From contig NZ_WOXS01000002.1 in the NCBI RefSeq assembly GCF_009852415.1, forward strand, positions 1,054,001 through 1,118,000: a stretch of 64,000 nucleotides of DNA. The letters run 5' to 3'. Each line of letters begins with the position of its first letter. The stretch's first letter is position 1. Shown here one piece after another: positions 35,965 to 45,288 of this stretch. Source of the stretch: Streptomyces sp. Tu 3180 (GTDB lineage Bacteria; Actinomycetota; Actinomycetes; Streptomycetales; Streptomycetaceae). The notes beneath the pieces were generated by a model. It made no database searches. It saw nothing but the letters and a program-made list of their open reading frames with translations, and was not told where the DNA came from. A program made the position numbers and the translations under genes.

Positions 35965-37146
35965 ATGACTATCGGATTTACTTCGCGGGCTGTCGCGTCC
36001 TCCTGCGTCCTCTGCGCGGCGGGCCTGCTGACGCTCGCACCCGCCACGGCGACCGCCGGCACGGGCGTGCTGCCCGGGCCGCCGCCCGGCGCCGGACCCC
36101 GGGCGGGGGCGCCACCGGCGTCCCTGCTGTACCGGCCCGGCACACACGTCCGGCCGCGCGCGGGGGCGCCCGAGGTCCCGGACCTGTCCGCCAGATCGTG
36201 GCTGGTGGCCGACGCGGGCACCGGCACGGTGCTCGCGGCGCACGACGCACACCGCAGACTGCCGCCCGCCAGCACGCTGAAGACCCTGTTCGCCCTCACC
36301 GTGCTGCCGTCCCTGCCGGCCGGTATCCGGCACAGGGTCGACGAGCGGGAGCTGCGGGGCATCGGTTCCGGCAGCAGCCTCGTCGGAGTCGCCGAGGACC
36401 GCACCTACCGGGTGTCGGACCTGTGGAACGGGGTCTTCCTCAGTTCCGGCAACGACGCCGTGCACGTCCTGGCCGCGCTCAGCGGAGGCTGGCGCGCCAC
36501 GGCCGAGCGCATGCAGGCCAAGGCCCGCGCCCTGGGCGCCCGCGACACCCGGGTGAAGTCGCCCGACGGCTACGACGCGCGCGGCCAGGTGTCGTCGGCG
36601 TTCGACCTGGCGGTGTTCGGCCGGGCGGGGCTGCGCAACCCCGAGTTCGCGCGGTACTGCGCCCTCGTCGAGACGCGGTTCCCGGACCGTGACGGCGGCT
36701 CGTACGGGATCCGGAACACCAACCGGCTGCTCACCGGGGCGGACGGCGTCGACCGCTACCGGGGGCTGATCGGCGTCAAGAACGGCTACACCAGCGAGGC
36801 CGGCCACACACTCGTGGCCGCCGCGCGCCGGGACGGGCGCACCCTGGTGGTGACGGTCATGAACCCCCGCTCGGGCGGCGCGCACGCGGTCTACGAGGAG
36901 GCGCGCTCGCTCCTGGACTGGGGGTTCGAGGCGGCCGGGCGGGTCGAGCCGGTGGGCTCGCTGGACGCCCTGCGGGCCCGGCCGCTGCCCGGACAGCAGG
37001 CGGAGCCCGCAGCGGCGCCGGCGGCCCGCGACGCCGGCCGCCCGGACCGGCCCGTGCCCTGGATGATCGCGGGCGCCGCGCTGCTGGGCGGCGCGGGGAT
37101 GGCACTCTACATGCGCATCAGGTGGGGCCCCCTCCCCACGGATTGA
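35965..37146 (+). CDS. D-alanyl-D-alanine carboxypeptidase (PBP5-like)
   Basis: 393 residues: Sec signal (MTIGFTSRAVASSCVLCAAG), a short Pro-rich lead, then the serine-type peptidase domain with Ser103-x-x-Lys106 (PASTLKT), SGN at 161-163 (LSSGNDAV) and KNG at 271-273 (GVKNGYTSEAGHT). The C-terminus carries a Pro/Ala linker and one membrane helix (WMIAGAALLGGAGMALYMRI), so it is anchored outside the cell. It trims D-Ala from peptidoglycan stem peptides. Confidence 0.92.
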   Translation: MTIGFTSRAVASSCVLCAAGLLTLAPATATAGTGVLPGPPPGAGPRAGAPPASLLYRPGTHVRPRAGAPEVPDLSARSWLVADAGTGTVLAAHDAHRRLPPASTLKTLFALTVLPSLPAGIRHRVDERELRGIGSGSSLVGVAEDRTYRVSDLWNGVFLSSGNDAVHVLAALSGGWRATAERMQAKARALGARDTRVKSPDGYDARGQVSSAFDLAVFGRAGLRNPEFARYCALVETRFPDRDGGSYGIRNTNRLLTGADGVDRYRGLIGVKNGYTSEAGHTLVAAARRDGRTLVVTVMNPRSGGAHAVYEEARSLLDWGFEAAGRVEPVGSLDALRARPLPGQQAEPAAAPAARDAGRPDRPVPWMIAGAALLGGAGMALYMRIRWGPLPTD

Positions 37147-37204
37147 CCCGATCCCCCTGTCCCCCTGCCCCCCTGCCCCTCCTGCTCCCCGTCCCGGCCG
37201 TCCG

Positions 37205-37579
37205 CTACCCCAGCACCGCGCGGGCCAGCGCCACGCCCGCGAACGCCGCGCCCAGGCCGGCCGCCACGCTCGCCGCGACGTTCGCGCCCGCGTAGCCGCG
37301 GGCGCCGGTCTCGGCCAGGCGGAGGGTCTCGTAGGAGAAGGTGGAGTAGGTGGTCAGGGCGCCGCACAGACCGGTCCCGAGCAGCGACTGGAGGCGGGGG
37401 TCCGCGGCGCCGGCGGCCGCCGCGCCGGTGAGCAGGCCGAGGACCAGGCTGCCGGCGACGTTGACCGTGAAGGTCCCCCAGGGGAAGACCGAGTCGTGCC
37501 GGGACTGCACCGCGCGGTCGGTGAGGTAGCGCAGGGGCGCGCCGACCATGGCCCCGAGGACCACGTACAGCCAGTTCAC
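37205..37579 (-). CDS. crcB: Fluoride exporter CrcB/Fluc (copy B)
   Basis: A 124-residue, four-helix channel subunit starting at GTG 37579. Family hallmarks: [34 protein letters not shown] (the Asn of the pore), and [21 protein letters not shown] (the phenylalanine-box region with TTYSTFS). Fluc channels are dual-topology dimers; when genes come in pairs the two products form a heterodimer. It is the last gene of the crcB-DUF190-crcB unit, and its GTG overlaps the TGA of DUF190 (GTGA). Confidence 0.95.
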   Translation of the reverse strand: MNWLYVVLGAMVGAPLRYLTDRAVQSRHDSVFPWGTFTVNVAGSLVLGLLTGAAAAGAADPRLQSLLGTGLCGALTTYSTFSYETLRLAETGARGYAGANVAASVAAGLGAAFAGVALARAVLG

Positions 37580-37956
37580 CGCGGCTGCCCGCCCTTCGTG
37601 TCCGTCGCACCGGGCCCGCCGTCACCGCCGGGGCACCGGACGACCTCGCAGTCGTCGAGGACCACCAGTCCCCCGGTGACGAGCTCGTCGAGTTCCGGCA
37701 GGAAGGCCCGTACCCGCTCCTCGGTGTCGACGACGACGATCGCCACGGGAAGGTCCTCGCTCAGGGACAGCAGCCGGGAGGTGTGCACGAGGGAGGAGGC
37801 GCCGAAGCCCTCGATCCCGCGGAACGCACTGGCGCCCGCGAGCCCCGCCGCGTGGGCGCGGTGGACGATCTCCGCGTACAGGGGCCGGTGGTGCCAGGTG
37901 TCGTGCTCCCCGACGAGGACGGTCAGCCGCAGGGCCCTGCCGGTCGGCCGCGTCAC
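37576..37956 (-). CDS. DUF190 (PII-like) protein
   Basis: 126 residues from GTG 37956. The chain [80 protein letters not shown], given in outline, is the DUF190 pattern, a ferredoxin-like PII-related fold. Such genes are often placed beside crcB. It overlaps the upstream crcB stop and the downstream crcB start by 4 bp each, so the three proteins are made in step; a regulatory or stoichiometric role in fluoride export is my inference. Confidence 0.9.
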   Translation of the reverse strand: MTRPTGRALRLTVLVGEHDTWHHRPLYAEIVHRAHAAGLAGASAFRGIEGFGASSLVHTSRLLSLSEDLPVAIVVVDTEERVRAFLPELDELVTGGLVVLDDCEVVRCPGGDGGPGATDTKGGQPR

Positions 37957-38396
37957 GGCCGCCGCCTCCTGAGCGCACGGCGGGTCGCCGAGGCGGCCGC
38001 CCACACGGCGGCGAGCGCCGCGAGCGGGGTGACCGCCAGACAGGCGAGTCCGGCGCCCGTCCTGCCGCCGTCGAGCAGCTTCTGGACGTCCACGGCGTAC
38101 GTCGAGAAGGTGGTGAACCCGCCGAGGACACCGGTGCCGAAGAAGGGGCGGACCAGCGGGTGGGCCGGACGGACCTCGGTGACGACCACCAGGAACACAC
38201 CGATCACGGCGCAGCCGGCGACGTTGACCCACAGGGTCGTCCAGGGGAACCCGGCAGCCGGTGTCGGCCACCACAGGGAGGCCGCGTACCGGGCGGCCGC
38301 CCCCGCTCCCCCGCCGAGGGCGACCACGGTGACGACGGGGGCCTGGCCCCGTGCCGCGGGGCGGACGCGGTGGCCGTCGAGGGGCGGGGCTGTCAT
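37953..38396 (-). CDS. crcB: Fluoride exporter CrcB/Fluc (copy A)
   Basis: 147 residues from ATG 38396, with GGAG 9 bp upstream. Four membrane segments with [37 protein letters not shown] and [24 protein letters not shown], the conserved FTTFSTY box. The first about 20 residues are a soluble lead. This is the first gene of a three-gene operon and the likely partner of the other CrcB in a heterodimer. Confidence 0.93.
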   Translation of the reverse strand: MTAPPLDGHRVRPAARGQAPVVTVVALGGGAGAAARYAASLWWPTPAAGFPWTTLWVNVAGCAVIGVFLVVVTEVRPAHPLVRPFFGTGVLGGFTTFSTYAVDVQKLLDGGRTGAGLACLAVTPLAALAAVWAAASATRRALRRRRP

Positions 38397-38589
38397 GGGC
38401 GTACGTCTCCTGCTCGCCGGGCGGCCCGGATGTGCGGGCGCGCGCCTCCCCGGACAGGGGCACCGTCGGCGGCGCCGGTGCCGCGGTCCGGGTACCGCGG
38501 GCCCCACCGCCGCGCCGCGATCGCGAGGCCGCGGCCGGGAACCAGCGTAACCGCGGGGGGCCGGACGGGTCACCTCGGGACCGTGCCGG

Positions 38590-38847
38590 CTACCAGCCCT
38601 TCTCGAACATCCGCGCCGTCTCGGCGATCCGCACCTCGTCGCGCCGGTAGTGCGGGCGGCCGGCAGCGTGGTCGGCGCGCAGCAGGCCGACGGCCGTGAG
38701 CAGCCGGAGGTGGGTCAGGGCGACCGGGCGGGGCAGGGCGAACCGGGTGGCCACGGCGTCCACCGTGGCGCCGTGCTCCGCGACGGCCGGCTCCTTCAGC
38801 CACGCCAGGATGCGCAGCCGTGTCCCGTCGACGGGATTCCTCAGCAT
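38590..38847 (-). CDS. Small ArsR-type helix-turn-helix regulator
   Basis: 85 residues from ATG 38847, 8 bp after [25 protein letters not shown], then [49 protein letters not shown] gives an ArsR winged helix with no obvious metal-binding Cys pair. It is therefore probably not a metal sensor. It sits 193 bp upstream of the crcB operon on the same strand, with the operon running away from the galactanase gene. Its target is unknown. Confidence 0.85.
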   Translation of the reverse strand: MLRNPVDGTRLRILAWLKEPAVAEHGATVDAVATRFALPRPVALTHLRLLTAVGLLRADHAAGRPHYRRDEVRIAETARMFEKGW

Positions 38848-39108
38848 CGTGTCCACCTCCGCCCCGGGCTTCCTCTCCCCGGGGCGCCTCCACTGTCCCC
38901 CTGCCGGGGTTCCCGTGTCCCGGACTCCGGCAGCTTGTCCGGGACCCGATGGCCCGGGGCGGCGGCGCGGCCCGGCGCCGTCGCCGGCCCGGCGGACGGA
39001 CCCGGCCGCGCCCGCGCGGCCGGGTCCCTGGTGACGCGGGCGCGGCCGGGCCCCGGTGGCACGGGCCCGGCCACGGCGGGACCTCGCGGTCCCGCCGGCC
39101 CGCCGGTC

Positions 39109-40671
39109 TCACCGGTGGCGGAACCACGCCGTCGCGGGCAGCACGCGGTCGTCGTAGCCGAACAGCGCCTGGTTCTCCCAGCCGTTGCCGGAGGACGGGT
39201 CGGCCGGGTCCCAGCCGTTGCCGGTGCGGGCGGTCCAGGTCGCCTCCCAGTAGAAGACGCCGAGACCGCGGCCGTTCGGGACGGCCTCCACGATGCTCGT
39301 CACATCGTTCATCCAGCGGGTCTGGCCCGCCGGGGACGCCGGGTAGCCGGGCACCAGTTCGCCGTCGAGGTCGATGATGTTCTCGAGCGCGTCCTCGCTG
39401 TCCAGCCGGAACGGGTAGGCCGTCTCGGCGACGAAGACGGGCTTGCCGTAGCGGGCGGCCGCGTCGTCCAGGGTGGTCTGGAAGTCGTGCAGCGTGCCGT
39501 GCCAGTAGCCGTAGTACGACAGGCCGATGGCGTCGAACCTCACGCCGTGGGACACCGCGTTGTCGAACCACCAGCGGGTGCCCTCGAGGTCTCCGCCCTC
39601 GGCGAGGTGCAGCGCGGCCACGGTGGACGGGCTGACCGCCTTGACCGCGGCGTAGCCGGAGTTGAGCAGGCCGGCGAGCTGGGGCCAGTTGTCGGTGGAG
39701 CCCTCGCTCCACAGCATGCCGCCGTTGATCTCGTTGCCGATCTGGACCATGTCGGCGGTGGTGCCCTGGGCCTTGAGCGCGCCGAGCACGTCGTAGGTGT
39801 GGTCGTACACGTCCTCCTTCAGCTGCCCGTAGCCGTGTCCGGCCCAGGCGGCGGGCTTGTTCTGCTTGCCCGGGTCGGCCCAGGAGTCCGAGTAGTGGAA
39901 GTCGACCAGCAGTTTCATGCCCTGCGCCTTGACGCGCTTGGCCATGGCGAGCACACGCGCCTTGTCGTTGTAGCCGTCGGCCGGGTCCACCCAGACCTTC
40001 AGGCGGGCGTAGTTCATGCCGGCGGACCTCAGGAGGGCGACCCCGTCGCCGGTGCCGCCGGAGGCGTTCCGGTAGACCCCGCCCATGGCCTCGCTCTTGG
40101 GCAGGGAGGAGATGTCGGCGCCCCTGATCGTCGTGCCGGACGTGCCCGGCGTGAGGGTCAGGTCGTCGACGTTGATCCAGTTGCCGGCGTTCGCGTCGCT
40201 GTTGACGCTGACGGTGCACTGGTTGGCGGTCACCCTGACCGGCACGACGATCCTGATCCACCCGCTGGAGGAGACCGGGATGTCGGTGCGCTGCTCGGCT
40301 CCGCCGCAGTTCTTCAGGGCTATGTGGGCCGACTTCTGGCCGCCGCCGGAGCGGACCCACGCGGTCAGCCGGTAGTCGCCGTTGGCGAGCCCCGACAGGT
40401 ACTGGTACGTCTCCACCTTGTAGGCGGTGGACGCCCAGTGGCTCAGCCGGTGACCGCCGCCGCGGCCGCCGGACTCCACGAAGGAGGCGGCGGCCGAGCC
40501 GTACTCGGACCAGCCGCTCGGCGTGGCGGTGCCGGTGCCGTCGGTCTCGAAACCGCCGTTGGTGAGCGTGCTCGCGGCCTGCGCGGTCTGGGCGGGCAGG
40601 GCGGTGAGGGCGAGCCCGGCCGCCAGCGGCGGCAGCAGGGCCCTGAGGGTGCGTCTGGGATGGAACTTCAT
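39109..40671 (-). CDS. Secreted GH53 endo-beta-1,4-galactanase with a CBM-like domain
   Basis: 520 residues: signal peptide (about 1-33), an N-terminal beta-sandwich carbohydrate-binding-type domain (35-175, ASTLTNGGFETDG ... NWINVDDLTLTP), then the GH53 barrel from about residue 180 (TIRGADISSL). The acid/base Glu is Glu314 in QIGNEINGG and the nucleophile is Glu416 in FVAETAYP. The enzyme cuts the beta-1,4-galactan chains of type I arabinogalactan outside the cell. It follows the GH42 gene by 114 bp on the same strand, so both belong to one galactan operon. Confidence 0.95.
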   Translation of the reverse strand: MKFHPRRTLRALLPPLAAGLALTALPAQTAQAASTLTNGGFETDGTGTATPSGWSEYGSAAASFVESGGRGGGHRLSHWASTAYKVETYQYLSGLANGDYRLTAWVRSGGGQKSAHIALKNCGGAEQRTDIPVSSSGWIRIVVPVRVTANQCTVSVNSDANAGNWINVDDLTLTPGTSGTTIRGADISSLPKSEAMGGVYRNASGGTGDGVALLRSAGMNYARLKVWVDPADGYNDKARVLAMAKRVKAQGMKLLVDFHYSDSWADPGKQNKPAAWAGHGYGQLKEDVYDHTYDVLGALKAQGTTADMVQIGNEINGGMLWSEGSTDNWPQLAGLLNSGYAAVKAVSPSTVAALHLAEGGDLEGTRWWFDNAVSHGVRFDAIGLSYYGYWHGTLHDFQTTLDDAAARYGKPVFVAETAYPFRLDSEDALENIIDLDGELVPGYPASPAGQTRWMNDVTSIVEAVPNGRGLGVFYWEATWTARTGNGWDPADPSSGNGWENQALFGYDDRVLPATAWFRHR

Positions 40672-40785
40672 CGTCCGTCGTCCCTTCGACGTGAGGGGGA
40701 TGAGGGTGCCCCTGTCCGCGGGCGGCGGGGGGCGGCCCCCTCCGCCCGCGGCTCTCGTGGCGCGCGCGGGCGGAGGGGAGTCGGC

Positions 40786-42807
40786 TCAGCCGTCGAGCCG
40801 GACGACCCGCACGGCTCCGGCGGGCAGCGCGAGGCGGCCCGCCGCCCGCTCTCCGGTCAGCAGCTCGGTGCCGGGCGCCTCCAGCGGCACCTTGGCGTCG
40901 GTGGCGGTGTGGTTGATCGCGAACAGGAAGGTGCCCGACTCGCCCGTCCGGCGCACCACTTCGACGTCGCGGGGCAGGCCGTCGCGCGGGGCGATGCCCG
41001 CGTCCTCGGCGGCCCGGCCGAGCAGCGCGTCGAGGCCGGCCTGCCCGAGGCGGGTGGAGACGTACCAGGCGGTGCCCTCGCCGAGGCGGTGGCGGGTGAC
41101 GGCGGGGCGGCCGGCGGTGAGGCCGTCGGCGTACGTCCACACCGTCTCGGCGCCGTGCGGCACCACGAACTCCGTCCACACGTCGGCGTCGAACTCCGCT
41201 CCGCCGGGGCCGGTGACGCGGACCCGCTCGCCCTGGAGCAGCGGTGAGAACTCCTCCACGGTCAGGCCCAGCGCGTCCCGCAGCGGCCCCGGGTAGGCGC
41301 CGTCGTGCACCGCGTCGTGCTCGTCGACGATGCCGGAGAAGTACGACACCACCAGGGTGCCGCCGTTCTCCACGTACCGGGTGACGTTGCGGCCGGCCGC
41401 CTCCGTCATCAGGTACAGCGCGGGCACGACGACGAGGGGACAAGCCGACAAGTCGGCTTCCGGGTGGACGAAGTCGACCGTGAGGTGGCGGTCGTAGAGG
41501 GCCTCGTAGAAGGCGTCGGCGCGCTCGCGGGCGTTGTGGTCCTCGCTGGGGCGCCAGTCGAGGTTCTGCGCCCACCAGGACTGCCAGTCCCACAGGACGG
41601 CCACGTCGGCGACGGTGCGGGTGCCGCGGATCTCGTTCAGCGCGTCCAGGGAGCCGCCGAGTTCGACCACCTCGCGCCACACGCGGGTCCCGGTGCCGCC
41701 GTGCGGCACCATCGCCGAGTGGAACTTCTCGGCGCCCCGCCGGGACTGCCGCCACTGGAAGAACATCGCGCCCTCGGAGCCGCGGGCCACGTGCGCCAGC
41801 GAGTTGCGGGCCATCTGCCCGGGGGCCTTGGCCGGGTTGCGGGGCTGCCAGTTGACGCCCGAGGGGGAGTGCTCCAGCAGCAGCCAGGGGGCGCCGCCCG
41901 CGACGGACCGGGTGAGGTCGGCGGCCATCGCCAGGTTGACGTGGGTGCGGCGGCCGTCGGTGATCAGGTAGTGGTCGTTGGTGACCAGGTCGACCTCGCG
42001 GCCCCAGGCCCAGTAGTCGAGGGAGTCGCACTGGCTGAGCGCGGTCATGAAGTTCGTGGTGACCGGAACGCCCGGTGACAGGCGGTGCAGGATGTCCCGT
42101 TCCATGCGGAAGTTCTCCCGGGCGGTGGCGTCGGCGAACCGCCGGTAGTCCAGCGCCTGCCCCGGGTTGCCGACCGTGGGCGTCACGCGCGGCGGGTTGA
42201 TCTGCTCCAGGTCCGTGTACCGCTGGCCCCAGAAGGCCGTGCCCCAGGCCTCGTTGACCGCGTCGACGGTGCCGTACGCCGTCGCCAGCCAGCGGCGGAA
42301 GTGCGCGGCGCAGGAGTCGCAGTAACAGGCCGAGACGGGCACGCCGTACTCGTTGTGGACGTGCCACATCGCCAGTGCCGGGTGGTCGCCGTAGCGTTCG
42401 GCGAGCCGGGTGGTGATGTTCGCGGCGGCGGCGCGGTAGTCGGCGTTGCTGTGGCAGATGGCGCCGCGCGAGCCGAACTCGTAGCGGGTGCCGTCCTCCC
42501 GCACCGGCAGCGCCTCGGGGTGCGCCCGGTAGAACCACACGGGCGGCACCACGGTGGGGGTGCCCAGGTCGACGCGGACGCCGCCCTCGTGCAGCAGGTC
42601 GAGGACGCGGTCGAGCCAGCCGAAGTCGTACTCCCCCGGCGCAGGCTCCAGCAGGGCCCAGGAGAAGATCCCGACACTCACCATCGAGACGCCGGCCTCG
42701 CGCATCAGCCGGACGTCCTCCCGCCAGACGTCTTCCGGCCACTGCTCGGGGTTGTAGTCCCCGCCGAAGGCGAGCCTGGTGAGGCCCCTGGGGGTGGTGT
42801 CCGGCAT
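40786..42807 (-). CDS. GH42 beta-galactosidase
   Basis: 673 residues from ATG 42807, preceded by GGGAGA. Catalytic acid/base Glu153 (WHVHNEYG) and nucleophile Glu312 (LLEHSPSGVNW) are present, and the Cys cluster CYCDSC (161-166) is the GH42 zinc site. A trimerisation domain and a C-terminal beta domain with GTFLFAINHT follow. There is no signal peptide, so it works in the cytosol on galacto-oligosaccharides imported by the adjacent ABC system. It heads the minus-strand operon with GH53. Confidence 0.95.
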   Translation of the reverse strand: MPDTTPRGLTRLAFGGDYNPEQWPEDVWREDVRLMREAGVSMVSVGIFSWALLEPAPGEYDFGWLDRVLDLLHEGGVRVDLGTPTVVPPVWFYRAHPEALPVREDGTRYEFGSRGAICHSNADYRAAAANITTRLAERYGDHPALAMWHVHNEYGVPVSACYCDSCAAHFRRWLATAYGTVDAVNEAWGTAFWGQRYTDLEQINPPRVTPTVGNPGQALDYRRFADATARENFRMERDILHRLSPGVPVTTNFMTALSQCDSLDYWAWGREVDLVTNDHYLITDGRRTHVNLAMAADLTRSVAGGAPWLLLEHSPSGVNWQPRNPAKAPGQMARNSLAHVARGSEGAMFFQWRQSRRGAEKFHSAMVPHGGTGTRVWREVVELGGSLDALNEIRGTRTVADVAVLWDWQSWWAQNLDWRPSEDHNARERADAFYEALYDRHLTVDFVHPEADLSACPLVVVPALYLMTEAAGRNVTRYVENGGTLVVSYFSGIVDEHDAVHDGAYPGPLRDALGLTVEEFSPLLQGERVRVTGPGGAEFDADVWTEFVVPHGAETVWTYADGLTAGRPAVTRHRLGEGTAWYVSTRLGQAGLDALLGRAAEDAGIAPRDGLPRDVEVVRRTGESGTFLFAINHTATDAKVPLEAPGTELLTGERAAGRLALPAGAVRVVRLDG

Positions 42808-42860
42808 GGGTGTCTCCCGGTAATCGATCATTTGGGAACGTGCACACACATCATCAGCGA

Positions 42861-42876
42861 TGTGAGCCCAACATAA
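42861..42876 (-). promoter_or_regulatory. Candidate GH42 -10 and LacI half operator
   Basis: On the minus strand TTGTCA (42900-42895) and TTATGT (42876-42871) are separated by 18 bp, a plausible promoter for the GH42-GH53 operon. TGTGAGCCCAACA (42861-42873) matches one arm of the operator at 42921 and overlaps this -10. Confidence 0.5.
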
Positions 42877-42893
42877 CCGCACAGCAACAACCA

Positions 42894-42922
42894 TTGACAA
42901 GTGTCCGGGATGTTTCTCTACT
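42894..42922 (+). promoter_or_regulatory. Promoter of the galactan ABC operon
   Basis: TTGACA (42894-42899) and TCTACT (42917-42922) are spaced by exactly 17 bp, an unusually good match to the sigma-70-type consensus for Streptomyces. The sequence TTGACAA also provides the -35 of the divergent GH42 promoter on the other strand. Confidence 0.75.
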
Positions 42923-42936
42923 GTGAACGCTCACAG
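42921..42936. promoter_or_regulatory. LacI-family operator
   Basis: CTGTGAACGCTCACAG has 6-bp inverted arms CTGTGA/TCACAG around ACGC, the form of LacI-family sites in actinobacteria. It overlaps the last two bases of the -10 hexamer, so repressor binding would block initiation. The likely ligand protein is the LacI regulator at 46187. Confidence 0.75.
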
Positions 42937-42988
42937 AAGCATGGCAGGTCCTCGCAGCAGGCGGGGGCCCTGGTCAGGGGAGAGTTCC

Positions 42989-44305
42989 ATGCCACACACG
43001 AAGCGCCGTCGCCTCGTGGCCGCCGCGGTCGCCACCGCCCTCGGCGCGACCGCCCTCGCCGCCTGCGGCTCGTCCGAGGACGACGAGGCCCGGTCCGGTC
43101 CCGTCTCGCTCACGTACTGGAGCTGGGCACCCGGCATGGACAAGGTCGTCGACCTGTGGAACAAGGGGCCGGGCAAGAAGGAGCAGATCACCGTCACGGT
43201 GAAGAAGCAGGCGTCCGGCGACACGCTGGTCACCAAGATCCTCACCGCGCACAAGGCCGGCAAGGCGCCCGACCTGGTGCAGGCGGAGTACCAGGCGCTG
43301 CCCACCCTGGTCAGCAACGACGCGCTCGCCGACATAGCGCAGGAGGTGGGCGACGCGAAGAGCAAGTTCGCCGACGGCGTCTGGCAGCAGACCACGCTCG
43401 GCACGGACGCCGTCTACGCGGTGCCGCAGGACATCGGGCCGATGATGTTCTACTACCGCGAGGACCTGTTCGAGAAGTACGGCCTGGAGGTCCCGGCGAC
43501 CTGGGAGGAGTTCGCCGAGACCGCGCGCAAGCTGAAGAAGGCGGCGCCCGGCACGGACCTCACCACCTTCTCCGCCAACGACTCCGGTCTCTTCGCGGGC
43601 CTCGCCCAGCAGGCCGGCGCCCGGTGGTGGACGGCCTCCGGCGACCGCTGGAAGGTCGGCATCGACGACGAGGCGACCCGGAAGGTCGCCGAGTTCTGGG
43701 GCGGCCTCGTCGAGGAGGGCGCCGTCGACAACCAGCCGATGTACACCCCGGCCTGGAACAAGGCGCTCAACACCGGCAAGCAGATCGCCTGGATCAGCGC
43801 CGTGTGGGCGCCGGGCACGCTGAACACGGCCGCGCCCGACACCAGGGGCAAGTGGGCCATGGCCCCGCTCCCCCAGTGGTCCGCGGGCGAGAACGTCACC
43901 GGCAGCTGGGGCGGCTCCTCCACCGCCGTGACGACGGACTCGGAGAACAAGGAGGCCGCCGCCAGGTTCGCCGCCTGGCTGAACACCGACGGCGAGGCCC
44001 TGAACGCGCTGGCCAAGGAGAGCGGCATCTACCCGGCCTCCACGTCCGCCCAGCTCAGCGGCGCCTTCACCAACCCGCCGGAGTACTTCTCCAACCAGCC
44101 CGACTTCTACCGCAAGGCCGCGGAGATCGCGGGCACCACCGCGCCGTCCGCGTGGGGCCCGAACGTGAACGTCGCCTACACGACCTTCAAGGACGCCTTC
44201 GGCGCCGCCGCGAAGAACAAGTCGGGCTTCACCGCCGCCCTGGAGAAGATGCAGGACGACACGGTCGCCGACATGAAGAAGCAGGGCTTCGAGGTCGCGG
44301 AGTGA
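42989..44305 (+). CDS. ABC transporter sugar-binding lipoprotein
   Basis: A 438-residue extracellular solute-binding protein, family 1. The lipobox is LAACGSS at about residue 24-30. The mature part has VSLTYWSWAPGMDKVVDLWNK, APDLVQAEYQALPTL, DIGPMMFYYREDLFEKYGLEVPATWEEF and PLPQWSAGENVTGSWGGSSTAVTTDSENK, all typical of oligosaccharide binders. It catches galacto-oligosaccharides (inferred from neighbours). GGGGAGAG lies before the ATG; the stop overlaps the next GTG by GTGA. Confidence 0.95.
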   Translation: MPHTKRRRLVAAAVATALGATALAACGSSEDDEARSGPVSLTYWSWAPGMDKVVDLWNKGPGKKEQITVTVKKQASGDTLVTKILTAHKAGKAPDLVQAEYQALPTLVSNDALADIAQEVGDAKSKFADGVWQQTTLGTDAVYAVPQDIGPMMFYYREDLFEKYGLEVPATWEEFAETARKLKKAAPGTDLTTFSANDSGLFAGLAQQAGARWWTASGDRWKVGIDDEATRKVAEFWGGLVEEGAVDNQPMYTPAWNKALNTGKQIAWISAVWAPGTLNTAAPDTRGKWAMAPLPQWSAGENVTGSWGGSSTAVTTDSENKEAAARFAAWLNTDGEALNALAKESGIYPASTSAQLSGAFTNPPEYFSNQPDFYRKAAEIAGTTAPSAWGPNVNVAYTTFKDAFGAAAKNKSGFTAALEKMQDDTVADMKKQGFEVAE

Positions 44306-45288
44306 CCAGCACGGCACACCGGAAGCCGTACGGGGCCGAGGAGGCCCCGTACGGCCGCCCGTCCCCCACCGTCCTCCGGCGGGCGCGCAGCGCCCCCTAC
44401 TTCTTCCTCCTCCCCGCCGCGGTCCTCTTCACGCTCTTCTTCGCGCTGCCCATCGGGTACGCGGTCTGGCTCAGCTTCCGCAAGGTGCGGGTCTCCGGCC
44501 TCGGCCTGGGCTCCGGCGCCCGCAAGGAGGTCTGGGCCGGCCTGGAGAACTACGCCGACGCCCTCACCGACAGCGAGCTGCTGGACGGGGCGCTGCGCGT
44601 GCTCGGCTACGGCTGCATCGTCGTCCCGGTGATGCTCGGCCTCGCCCTGGTCCTCGCGCTGATGCTCGACTCGGACAGGGTCGGGCTCGCCCCCTTCACC
44701 CGGCTCGCGATCTTCCTGCCGTACGCCGTCCCGGGCGTCGTCGCGGCGCTGCTGTGGGGCTTCCTGTACCTGCCGGACGTCAGCCCCTTCTACTTCGTGC
44801 TCGACAGGCTGGGCCTGCCGCAGCCGGACCTGCTGGACGGCGGTCCGCTGTACCTCGCCCTGTCGAACATCGCGGTGTGGGGCGGCACCGGCTTCAACAT
44901 GATCGTCATCTACACCGCGCTCCGGGCCATCCCCGCCGAGGTGTACGAGGCGGCCAGGCTGGACGGCGCCGGCCCGCTGCAGATCGCGCTGCGGATCAAG
45001 ATCCCGATGGTGGCGCCCTCGCTGGTGCTGACCTTCTTCTTCTCGATCATCGCGACGCTCCAGGTGTTCAACGAGCCGACCACCCTCAAGCCGCTCACCA
45101 ACTCCGTGTCGACGACGTGGAGTCCGCTGATGAAGGTGTACCAGGACGCCTTCGGCAAGGGCGACATCCACGCCGCCGCCGCGCAGGCCACGATCATCGC
45201 GCTGGTCACCCTCGTGTTGTCCTTCGGCTTCCTGCGGGCCGCGAACCGGCGGAACAAGCGGGACGCCAGTCAAGGAGCCGTACGATGA
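44302..45288 (+). CDS. ABC sugar transporter permease (MalF-like)
   Basis: 328 residues with about six membrane helices (PYFFLLPAAVLFTLFFALPIGYAVWLSF first) and the EAA loop EVYEAARLDGAGPLQIALRIKIPMV that contacts the ATPase. GTG 44302 overlaps the stop of the binding protein by 4 bp; its own TGA overlaps the ATG of the second permease. No ATPase gene is in the operon, as is usual for Streptomyces sugar importers, which share MsiK. Confidence 0.95.
   Translation: MTSTAHRKPYGAEEAPYGRPSPTVLRRARSAPYFFLLPAAVLFTLFFALPIGYAVWLSFRKVRVSGLGLGSGARKEVWAGLENYADALTDSELLDGALRVLGYGCIVVPVMLGLALVLALMLDSDRVGLAPFTRLAIFLPYAVPGVVAALLWGFLYLPDVSPFYFVLDRLGLPQPDLLDGGPLYLALSNIAVWGGTGFNMIVIYTALRAIPAEVYEAARLDGAGPLQIALRIKIPMVAPSLVLTFFFSIIATLQVFNEPTTLKPLTNSVSTTWSPLMKVYQDAFGKGDIHAAAAQATIIALVTLVLSFGFLRAANRRNKRDASQGAVR

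Noticed and set aside
38397..38573. Fluoride riboswitch in front of crcB
   Set aside because: I looked on the minus strand for the conserved crcB-motif elements (GGNGATGG and the downstream GCTGATGGC-like box) and did not see them; the region is plain GC-rich DNA.
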